Assembly: GCA_022747635.1 (NCBI GenBank)
Contig: JAKTNV010000651.1
Location: forward strand, 23,075 to 87,074
Direction: 5' to 3'
DNA: 64,000 nucleotides
Source of the DNA: Hetaerina americana
Lineage: Eukaryota > Arthropoda > Insecta > Odonata > Calopterygidae
Shown: piece after piece, positions 54,245-64,000 of the stretch
Layout: the number at the start of each line of letters is the position of its first letter
Position numbering within the stretch: position 1 is the stretch's first letter
Program-made: the position numbers and the translations under genes
Notes under the pieces: generated by a model
Databases searched by the model: none
What the model was told of the DNA's origin: nothing
Seen by the model: the letters and a program-made list of their open reading frames with translations, nothing else

Positions 54245-55574
54245 CTACCTTGATCAAAAAGTTCCCGGAATAACCACCGTGTGGCGCTCCCATCGTTCCG
54301 ATTTTAGTTCTGTTTTTTTTGTTAAATTGGTACATCTGTTGTTGATATTCCCTTTAAATCTTAGTGTCATAACTTGACATTTGCAAAAGTTACGTAGCCA
54401 AGAGTACATCTATCTCTGTGTGTGTTGGCGATTTTTTACAATTGCAGAAATGGATTTAAATTTGCAACAACGAACTTGTATTAAATTTTGCGTAAAAAAC
54501 GGATTTAGTGGCGCACGGACGTTGGAAATGTTGGAAAAGTGTTTCGGCAACGATTCTCTAAAAAAAACGGTCGTTTACCAGTGGCACGAGCGGTTCAGAA
54601 GTGGTCGTGAGTCAATCGAAGATGATGAACGCAGTGGCAGACCATCGACATCGAAAGTCGGTGAAAAAATTGATAAAGTAAAAGAAATGTTGGTCAATAA
54701 CCGCAAATTAACCATCAGAGAAATAGCGGAGGACTTGAACATTGCCTATGGATCCGCCCAAGACATTGTGGTTAATGATTTGGGTTTCCGTCGTGTAGCA
54801 GCAAAGTTGGTTCCAAAAGACCTCAATTTCATGCAAAAAAGAGACCGTGTTGACATCGCAAAAGACATGATTTGCGAGGCTGAATCCGATCCCACATTCA
54901 TCAAAAGGATCATTACTGGAGACGAGACGTGGGTTTATGAGTACGAGACGCAATCCAGACATCGGGCAAGTGAATGGCGTTCACCAAATGAGCCGAGACC
55001 AAAAAACCACGTCGTTTTCAGTCAAAAAAGAAGGCAATGCTGACGGTTTTCATGGATTACAACGGTGTAGTGCATCATGAATTTTTGCCAGAAGGCCAGA
55101 CAGTAAACAAAGAGTATTATTTGGGCGTTATGAGACGTTTGCGTGAAGCAATTCGCCGAAAGAGACCAGAAATGTGGGCAGAAAACTCGTGGATTTTGCA
55201 CCATGATAACGCACCGTCGCACAGTGCTATCATTATTCGTAATTTTTTGACGAAAAATGCAACAAATACCATCCAACAGCCACCGAATTCACCTGATTTG
55301 GCTCCCTGTGACTTCTTTCTGTTCAATCGAGTTAAAAAACCATTACGGGGAACGCGTTTTAGCAGCCGAGAGGAAGTAATGGAAAAATCGCAGGAAGCAC
55401 TGATGGACATACCGAAAACCGAATATAAAAAATGTTTCGAGGATTGGATCAAGCGCTGGCATAAGTGTGCTGCAGTCGATGGGGATTACTTTGAAGGGGA
55501 CAATATAGATTTAGATGAATAAACTTGTATTTTTAATTTTCTGAATAAATTCCGGGAAATTTGTGATCAAGGTA

Positions 55575-55575
<1 letters not shown>
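54245..55575 (+). mobile_element. Mariner copy 3, full length with one frame break
   Basis: 1331 bp between TA duplications (54243-54244 and 55576-55577). The left end CTACCTTGATCAAAAAGTTC and the right end (inverse CTACCTTGATCACAAATTTC) form inverted repeats. The left TA belongs to a (TA)n run, and another (TA)n run follows the right end. Confidence 0.95.
54450..55522 (+). pseudogene. Mariner transposase, frameshifted (D,D34D)
   Basis: Starts at ATG 54450 with an N-terminal helix-turn-helix DNA-binding region (Y-Q-W-H-E-R-F near residue 41, T-I-R-E-I-A-E near 88). The catalytic Asp in I-T-G-D-E-T-W is followed by H-H-D-N-A-P-S-H and S-P-D-L-A-P-C-D, with 34 residues between the last two. 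The frame changes near a six-A run (55001-55006), with a stop at 55041-55043 in the first frame, and continues from 55037 in another frame to the normal stop at 55520-55522. It cuts and pastes at TA sites when intact; this copy is not. Confidence 0.92.

Positions 55576-55643
<68 letters not shown>
55576..55643. repeat. (TA)n microsatellite
   Basis: Follows mariner copy 3 directly, so the insertion was probably into a TA tract. Confidence 0.9.
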
Positions 55644-55646
<3 letters not shown>

Positions 55647-56220
55647 CCCTCGACCGTCGGGTAGGAAGGGAGTAGGGCGAATGGACCCGGTAAAAAAAAA
55701 CCATAACCTAGGCGGAGCTCTCGTCCGTCGGGATGCAAGGAATTATGGCAGGGCGGACTCGACACGCGTACCTGGAAAGAGCCCTCGTCACTCGGAAACG
55801 AAGGGGGAATGGCAGGTTGGACGGGGTCACGACACGTATAACCTAGCTTCAGCCCGTGTCTGTCGGGAAACAAGGGAGTATGGCAGGCCGTACACAGTCT
55901 CGACACATACAACTTAGATAGAGCCCTCGCCCGTCCGTCGAGTGTGGAAGGGCGGACGGGGTCACGACACGCAAAACGTAGGTAGACCCTTCGTCCGTCG
56001 GAAAGGAATGGAATTTTGAATGGCGGCCGCGGTCTCGAAACGAGTTAACTGGGAAGAATATTCGTTCGTCGTGAAGGAAGGGAGTTCGGCAGGTGGACGC
56101 AATTACGACAGGCATAACCTTGGCGGAGCCCACGTCCGTCGGGAAGAAAAGAATTATGACAGGGCGGACGCGGTCACGACACATAAATAGGTAGAGCGCT
56201 CGTCTATTGGGAAGGACAAT
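55644..56220 (+). repeat. GC-rich minisatellite, about nine units of ~68 bp
   Basis: Diverged units begin near 55644, 55714, 55778, 55847, 55919, 55983, 56055, 56126 and 56192. Each has a GAGCCCTCGTCCGTCGG-like block, a GGCAGG-CGGAC block and GTCACGACACG. Open frames across it are compositional. The related inverted array is at 41030-41248. Confidence 0.85.
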
Positions 56221-56239
56221 AAAACCAGATGACACCTAG

Positions 56240-59200
56240 GAATTCCTCAAAAAAAACGTCAAACAATGCTTTGTTTAAAGTTTTTTTGCTTATGACAAAG
56301 AGGAAAAATATCCATTAATATTGCGTAAAACGGCATTCTTTTGTTTTAAGAATCAATGTTTTGGGCGTTACTAAGGCTTTTGTTCCATTTTTTGAATGTT
56401 TTACTTCTGTCAATTAACCAATGAAAAGTGCCAATTCCCCCCACTCCTCCCAAATTGACTTCAAGTGTGTATTTCTCAATTGGAACTAGTCTAACATACG
56501 TGATTCCTTGGTCTTGATTGTTGTTCATTGTCGACAATCAAACCAAACGAGACCTATGAATCCCTGTCAAAATCGATAAAAACAACAAAAAATGCTTTGT
56601 TTAAAGTTTTTTTGTTAATCAAAAAGAGGAAAAATATCCATTAATATTGCCTACAACGGCATTCTTTTGTTTTACGAATCAATGTTTTGGGCGTTTCTAA
56701 GGCTTTTGTTCCATTTTTTGAATGTTTTACTTCTGTCAATTAACCAATGAAAAGCGCCAATTCCCCCCCTCCTCCCAAATTGACTTCAAGTGTGTATTTC
56801 TCAATTGGAACTAGTCTAACATATGTGATTCCTTGGTCTTGATTGTTGTTCATTGTCGACAATCAAACCAAAAGAGACCTATGAATCCCTGTCAAAATCG
56901 ATAAAAACAACAAAAAATGCTTTGTTTAAAGTTTTTTTGTTAATCAAAAAGTGGAAAAATATCCATTAATATTGCGTACAACGGCATTCTTTTGTTTTAA
57001 GAATCAATGTTTTGGGCGTTACTAAGGCTTTTGTTCCATTTTTTGAATGTTTTACTTCTGTCAATTGACCAATGAAAAGTGCCAATTCCCCCCACTCCTC
57101 CCAAATTGACTTCAAGTGTGTATTTCTCAATTGGAACTAGTCTAACATATGTGATTCCTTGGTCTTGATTGTTGTTCATTGTCGACAATCAAACCAAAAG
57201 AGACCTATGAATCCCTGTCAAAATCGATAAAAACAACAAAAAATGCTTTGTTTAAAGTTTTTTTGTTAATCAAAAAGAGGAAAAATATCCATTAATATTG
57301 CGTACAACGGCATTCTTTTGTTTTAAGAATCAATGTTTTGGGCGTTACTAAGGCTTTTGTTCCATTTTTTGAATGTTTTACTTCTGTCAATTGACCAATG
57401 AAAAGTGCAAATTCCCCCCACTCCTCCCAAATTGACTTCAAGTGTGTATTTCTCAATTGGAACTAGTCTAACATACGTGATTCCTTGGTCTTGATTGTTG
57501 TTCATTGTCGACAATCAAACCAAACGAGACCTATGAATCCCTGTCAAAATCGATAAAAACAACAAAAAATGCTTTGTTTAAAGTTTTTTTGTTAATCAAA
57601 AAGAGGAAAAATATCCATTAATATTGCGTACAACGGCATTCTTTTGTTTTACGAATCAATGTTTTGGGCGTTACTAAGGCTTTTGTTCCATTTTTTGAAT
57701 GTTTTACTTCTGTCAATTAACCAATGAAAAGCGCCAATTCCCCCCCTCCTCCCAAATTGACTTCAAGTGTGTATTTCTCAATTGGAACTAGTCTAACATA
57801 CGTGATTCCTTGGTCTTGATTGTTGTTCATTGTCGACAATCAAACCAAAAGAGACCTATGAATCCCTGTCAAAATCGATAAAAACAACAAAAAATGCTTT
57901 GTTTAAAGTTTTTTTGTTAATCAAAAAGTGGAAAAATATCCATTAATATTGCGTACAACGGCATTCTTTTGTTTTAAGAATCAATGTTTTGGGCGTTACT
58001 AAGGCTTTTGTTCCATTTTTTGAATGTTTTACTTCTGTCAATTGACCAATGAAAAGTGCCAATTCCCCCCACTCCTCCCAAATTGACTTCAAGTGTGTAT
58101 TTCTCAATTGGAACTAGTCTAACATATGTGATTCCTTGGTCTTGATTGTTGTTCATTGTCGACAATCAAACCAAAAGAGACCTATGAATCCCTGTCAAAA
58201 TCGATAAAAACAACAAAAAATGCTTTGTTTAAAGTTTTTTTGTTAATCAAAAAGTGGAAAAATATCCATTAATATTGCGTACAACGGCATTCTTTTGTTT
58301 TAAGAATCAATGTTTTGGGCGTTACTAAGGCTTTTGTTCCATTTTTTGAATGTTTTACTTCTGTCAATTGACCAATGAAAAGTGCCAATTCCCCCCACTC
58401 CTCCCAAATTGACTTCAAGTGTGTATTTCTCAATTGGAACTAGTCTAACATACGTGATTCCTTGGTCTTGATTGTTGTTCATTGTCGACAATCAAACCAA
58501 AAGAGACCTATGAATCCCTGTCAAAATCGATAAAAAACAACAAAAAATGCTTTGTTTAAAGTTTTTTTGTTAATCAAAAACTGGAAAAATATCCATTAAT
58601 ATTGCGTACAACGGCATTCTTTTGTTTTAAGAATCAATGTTTTGGGCGTTACTAAGGCTTTTGTTCCATTTTTTGAATGTTTTACTTCTGTCAATTGACC
58701 AATGAAAAGTGCCAATTCCCCCCACTCCTCCCAAATTGACTTCAAGTGTGTATTTCTCAATTGGAACTAGTCTAACATATGTGATTCCTTGGTCTTGATT
58801 GTTGTTCATTGTCGACAATCAAACCAAAAGAGACCTATGAATCCCTGTCAAAATCGATAAAAACAACAAAAAATGCTTTGTTTAAATTTTTTTTGTTAAT
58901 CAAAAAGAGGAAAAATATCCATTAATATTGCGTACAACGGCATTCTTTTGTTTTAAGAATCAATGTTTTGGGCGTTACTAAGGCTTTTGTTCCATTTTTT
59001 GAATGTTTTACTTCTGTCAATTGACCAATGAAAAGCGCCAATTCCCCCCACTCCTCCCAAATTGACTTCAAGTGTGTATTTCTCAATTGGAACTAGTCTA
59101 ACATATGTGATTCCTTGGTCTTGATTGTTGTTCATTGTCGACAATCAAACCAAAAGAGACCTATGAATCCCTGTCAAAATCGATAAAAACAACAAAAAAT

Positions 59201-62200
59201 GCTTTGTTTAAAGTTTTTTTGTTAATCAAAAAGTGGAAAAATATCCATTAATATTGCGTACAACGGCATTCTTTTGTTTTAAGAATCAATGTTTTGGGCG
59301 TTACTAAGGCTTTTGTTCCATTTTTTGAATGTTTTACTTCTGTCAATTAACCAATGAAAAGCGCCAATTCCCCCCCTCCTCCCAAATTGACTTCAAGTGT
59401 GTATTTCTCAATTGGAACTAGTCTAACATACGTGATTCCTTGGTCTTGATTGTTGTTCATTGTCGACAATCAAACCAAAAGAGACCTATGAATCCCTGTC
59501 AAAATCGATAAAAACAACAAAAAATGCTTTGTTTAAAGTTTTTTTGTTAATCAAAAAGAGGAAAAATATCCATTAATATTGCCTACAACGGCATTCTTTT
59601 GTTTTACGAATCAATGTTTTGGGCGTTTCTAAGGCTTTTGTTCCATTTTTTGAATGTTTTACTTCTGTCAATTAACCAATGAAAAGCGCCAATTCCCCCC
59701 CTCCTCCCAAATTGACTTCAAGTGTGTATTTCTCAATTGGAACTAGTCTAACATATGTGATTCCTTGGTCTTGATTGTTGTTCATTGTCGACAATCAAAC
59801 CAAAAGAGACCTATGAATCCCTGTCAAAATCGATAAAAACAACAAAAAATGCTTTGTTTAAAGTTTTTTTGTTAATCAAAAAGTGGAAAAATATCCATTA
59901 ATATTGCGTACAACGGCATTCTTTTGTTTTAAGAATCAATGTTTTGGGCGTTACTAAGGCTTTTGTTCCATTTTTTGAATGTTTTACTTCTGTCAATTGA
60001 CCAATGAAAAGTGCCAATTCCCCCCACTCCTCCCAAATTGACTTCAAGTGTGTATTTCTCAATTGGAACTAGTCTAACATATGTGATTCCTTGGTCTTGA
60101 TTGTTGTTCATTGTCGACAATCAAACCAAAAGAGACCTATGAATCCCTGTCAAAATCGATAAAAACAACAAAAAATGCTTTGTTTAAAGTTTTTTTGTTA
60201 ATCAAAAAGAGGAAAAATATCCATTAATATTGCGTACAACGGCATTCTTTTGTTTTAAGAATCAATGTTTTGGGCGTTACTAAGGCTTTTGTTCCATTTT
60301 TTGAATGTTTTACTTCTGTCAATTGACCAATGAAAAGTGCAAATTCCCCCCACTCCTCCCAAATTGACTTCAAGTGTGTATTTCTCAATTGGAACTAGTC
60401 TAACATACGTGATTCCTTGGTCTTGATTGTTGTTCATTGTCGACAATCAAACCAAACGAGACCTATGAATCCCTGTCAAAATCGATAAAAACAACAAAAA
60501 ATGCTTTGTTTAAAGTTTTTTTGTTAATCAAAAAGAGGAAAAATATCCATTAATATTGCGTACAACGGCATTCTTTTGTTTTACGAATCAATGTTTTGGG
60601 CGTTACTAAGGCTTTTGTTCCATTTTTTGAATGTTTTACTTCTGTCAATTAACCAATGAAAAGCGCCAATTCCCCCCCTCCTCCCAAATTGACTTCAAGT
60701 GTGTATTTCTCAATTGGAACTAGTCTAACATACGTGATTCCTTGGTCTTGATTGTTGTTCATTGTCGACAATCAAACCAAAAGAGACCTATGAATCCCTG
60801 TCAAAATCGATAAAAACAACAAAAAATGCTTTGTTTAAAGTTTTTTTGTTAATCAAAAAGTGGAAAAATATCCATTAATATTGCGTACAACGGCATTCTT
60901 TTGTTTTAAGAATCAATGTTTTGGGCGTTACTAAGGCTTTTGTTCCATTTTTTGAATGTTTTACTTCTGTCAATTGACCAATGAAAAGTGCCAATTCCCC
61001 CCACTCCTCCCAAATTGACTTCAAGTGTGTATTTCTCAATTGGAACTAGTCTAACATATGTGATTCCTTGGTCTTGATTGTTGTTCATTGTCGACAATCA
61101 AACCAAAAGAGACCTATGAATCCCTGTCAAAATCGATAAAAACAACAAAAAATGCTTTGTTTAAAGTTTTTTTGTTAATCAAAAACTGGAAAAATATCCA
61201 TTAATATTGCGTACAACGGCATTCTTTTGTTTTAAGAATCAATGTTTTGGGCGTTACTAAGGCTTTTGTTCCATTTTTTGAATGTTTTACTTCTGTCAAT
61301 TGACCAATGAAAAGTGCCAATTCCCCCCACTCCTCCCAAATTGACTTCAAGTGTGTATTTCTCAATTGGAACTAGTCTAACATATGTGATTCCTTGGTCT
61401 TGATTGTTGTTCATTGTCGACAATCAAACCAAAAGAGACCTATGAATCCCTGTCAAAATCGATAAAAACAACTAAAAATGCTTTGTTTAAATTTTTTTTG
61501 TTAATCAAAAAGAGGAAAAATATCCATTAATATTGCGTACAACGGCATTCTTTTGTTTTAAGAATCAATGTTTTGGGCGTTACTAAGGCTTTTGTTCCAT
61601 TTTTTGAATGTTTTACTTCTGTCAATTGACCAATGAAAAGCGCCAATTCCCCCCACTCCTCCCAAATTGACTTCAAGTGTGTATTTCTCAATTGGAACTA
61701 GTCTAACATATGTGATTCCTTGGTCTTGATTGTTGTTCATTGTCGACAATCAAACCAAAAGAGACCTATGAATCCCTGTCAAAATCGATAAAAACAACAA
61801 AAAATGCTTTGTTTAAAGTTTTTTTGTTAATCAAAAAGTGGAAAAATATCCATTAATATTGCGTACAACGGCATTCTTTTGTTTTAAGAATCAATGTTTT
61901 GGGCGTTACTAAGGCTTTTGTTCCATTTTTTGAATGTTTTACTTCTGTCAATTGACCAATGAAAAGTGCAAATTCCCCCCACTCCTCCCAAATTGACTTC
62001 AAGTGTGTATTTCTCAATTGGAACTAGTCTAACATATGTGATTCCTTGGTCTTGATTGTTGTTCATTGTCGACAATCAAACCAAAAGAGACCTATGAATC
62101 CCTGTCAAAATCGATAAAAACAACAAAAAATGCTTTGTTTAAAGTTTTTTTGTTAATCAAAAAGAGGAAAAATATCCATTAATATTGCGTACAACGGCAT

Positions 62201-64000
62201 TCTTTTGTTTTAAGAATCAATGTTTTGGGCGTTACTAAGGCTTTTGTTCCATTTTTTGAATGTTTTACTTCTGTTAATTGACCAATGAAAAGTGCAAATT
62301 CCCCCCACTCCTCCCAAATTGACTTCAAGTGTGTATTTCTCAATTGGAACTAGTCTAACATATGTGATTCCTTGGTCTTGATTGTTGTTCATTGTCGACA
62401 ATCAAACCAAAAGAGACCTATGAATCCCTGTCAAAATCGATAAAAACAACTAAAAATGCTTTGTTTAAAGTTTTTTTGTTAATCAAAAAGAGGAAAAATA
62501 TCCATTAATATTGCGTACAACGGCATTCTTTTGTTTTAAGAATCAATGTTTTGGGCGTTACTAAGGCTTTTGTTCCATTTTTTGAATGTTTTACTTCTGT
62601 CAATTGACCAATGAAAAGTGCCAATTCCCCCCACTCCTCCCAAATTGACTTCAAGTGTGTATTTCTCAATTGGAACTAGTCTAACATATGTGATTCCTTA
62701 GTCTTGATTGTTGTTCATTGTCGACAATCAAACCAAAAGAGACCTATGAATCCCTGTCAAAATCGATAAAAACAACAAAAAATGCTTTGTTTAAAGTTTT
62801 TTTGTTAATCAAAAAGAGGAAAAATATCCATTAATATTGCGTACAACGGCATTCTTTTGTTTTAAGAATCAATGTTTTGGGCGTTACTAAGGCTTTTGTT
62901 CCATTTTTTGAATGTTTTACTTCTGTCAATTGACCAATGAAAAGCGCCAATTCCCCCCACTCCTCCCAAATTGACTTCAAGTGTGTATTTCTCAATTGGA
63001 ACTAGTCTAACATACGTGATTCCTTGGTCTTGATTGTTGTTCATTGTCGACAATCAAACCAAACGAGACCTATGAATCCCTGTCAAAATCGATAAAAACA
63101 ACAAAAAATGCTTTGTTTAAAGTTTTTTTGTTAATCAAAAAGAGGAAAAATATCCATTAATATTGCCTACAACGGCATTCTTTTGTTTTACGAATCAATG
63201 TTTTGGGCGTTTCTAAGGCTTTTGTTCCATTTTTTGAATGTTTTACTTCTGTCAATTAACCAATGAAAAGCGCCAATTCCCCCCCTCCTCCCAAATTGAC
63301 TTCAAGTGTGTATTTCTCAATTGGAACTAGTCTAACATATGTGATTCCTTGGTCTTGATTGTTGTTCATTGTCGACAATCAAACCAAAAGAGACCTATGA
63401 ATCCCTGTCAAAATCGATAAAAACAACAAAAAATGCTTTGTTTAAAGTTTTTTTGTTAATCAAAAAGTGGAAAAATATCCATTAATATTGCGTACAACGG
63501 CATTCTTTTGTTTTAAGAATCAATGTTTTGGGCGTTACTAAGGCTTTTGTTCCATTTTTTGAATGTTTTACTTCTGTCAATTGACCAATGAAAAGTGCCA
63601 ATTCCCCCCACTCCTCCCAAATTGACTTCAAGTGTGTATTTCTCAATTGGAACTAGTCTAACATATGTGATTCCTTGGTCTTGATTGTTGTTCATTGTCG
63701 ACAATCAAACCAAAAGAGACCTATGAATCCCTGTCAAAATCGATAAAAACAACAAAAAATGCTTTGTTTAAAGTTTTTTTGTTAATCAAAAAGAGGAAAA
63801 ATATCCATTAATATTGCGTACAACGGCATTCTTTTGTTTTAAGAATCAATGTTTTGGGCGTTACTAAGGCTTTTGTTCCATTTTTTGAATGTTTTACTTC
63901 TGTCAATTGACCAATGAAAAGTGCAAATTCCCCCCACTCCTCCCAAATTGACTTCAAGTGTGTATTTCTCAATTGGAACTAGTCTAACATACGTGATTCC
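56240..64000 (-). repeat. Satellite array, about 24 monomers of ~326 bp, with higher-order structure
   Basis: The same family as 1-4012, reversed. Monomer variants recur in blocks: the GCCTACAACG/GCGTTTCTAAGG variant near 56672, 59604 and 63187, followed each time by the same next types in order. The array runs off the window. About 16 monomers carry a 63-codon minus-strand open frame, which the others break by a deletion in the C-run. Confidence 0.97.

Noticed and set aside
56346..63704. Repeated 63-codon minus-strand open frame in the right satellite, in about 16 monomers
   Set aside because: It is identical because the monomers are homogenised. Other monomers break it by an indel, and the same frame has stops in the left array. 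No promoter or protein motif.

Overview
The window is eukaryotic, AT-rich, almost gene-free host DNA carrying one complete virus-like DNA transposon. The mix of a Polinton/Maverick (adintovirus-like), mariner elements with D,D34D transposases, short introns, a ~326-bp satellite and very long (TA)n tracts fits an invertebrate, most likely an arthropod. The species cannot be named from sequence alone.

Layout. 1-4012: satellite array, + orientation. About 4049-8296 and 25383-26298: one arm of a ~5.1-kb inverted repeat whose partner is at about 43973-49029. 8297-25382: a 17,086-bp Polinton inserted in the left arm. It has ~400-bp terminal inverted repeats (TIRs), AG...CT termini and a 6-bp CATATA target duplication. 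The right arm still carries the empty site (44752-44757). 26300-43970: a patchwork of interspersed repeats, microsatellites, an orphan satellite monomer, a direct ~2.8/3.8-kb segmental duplication, decayed LINE reverse transcriptase pieces and two mariner copies. 49030-56240: more repeats, (TA)n tracts, a third mariner and a ~68-bp minisatellite. 56240-64000: the same satellite in the opposite orientation, with higher-order structure.

The Polinton. Leftward genes encode a small spliced protein and a spliced dUTPase. A divergent promoter region (TATA boxes on both strands, a 180-bp tandem duplication) separates them from the rightward genes. Those are a short leading ORF that probably forms the 5' exon of the polymerase gene, protein-primed DNA polymerase B (broken by one in-frame TAA just before its catalytic Y-x-D-T-D-S motif), packaging ATPase, two small basic proteins, a chromodomain integrase, a penton-like minor capsid candidate, a pVI-like basic protein, a major capsid candidate, an adenain-like cysteine protease, two divergent Cys/His paralogues flanking a PC4-like protein with an internal duplication, and a convergent unrecognised gene on the minus strand. 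DNA replication, integration, capsid assembly, maturation and packaging functions are all present. No envelope or fusion glycoprotein was seen.

Expression appears eukaryotic and adenovirus-like. A TATATAAAGGGG promoter with a short leader exon and strong splice donor lies near the left end, and several genes have a splice acceptor just before their start codon. Neighbouring late genes are packed with ATGA or 1-nt overlaps. Every mariner and LINE copy seen is defective. No host protein-coding gene, rRNA or tRNA was recognised.
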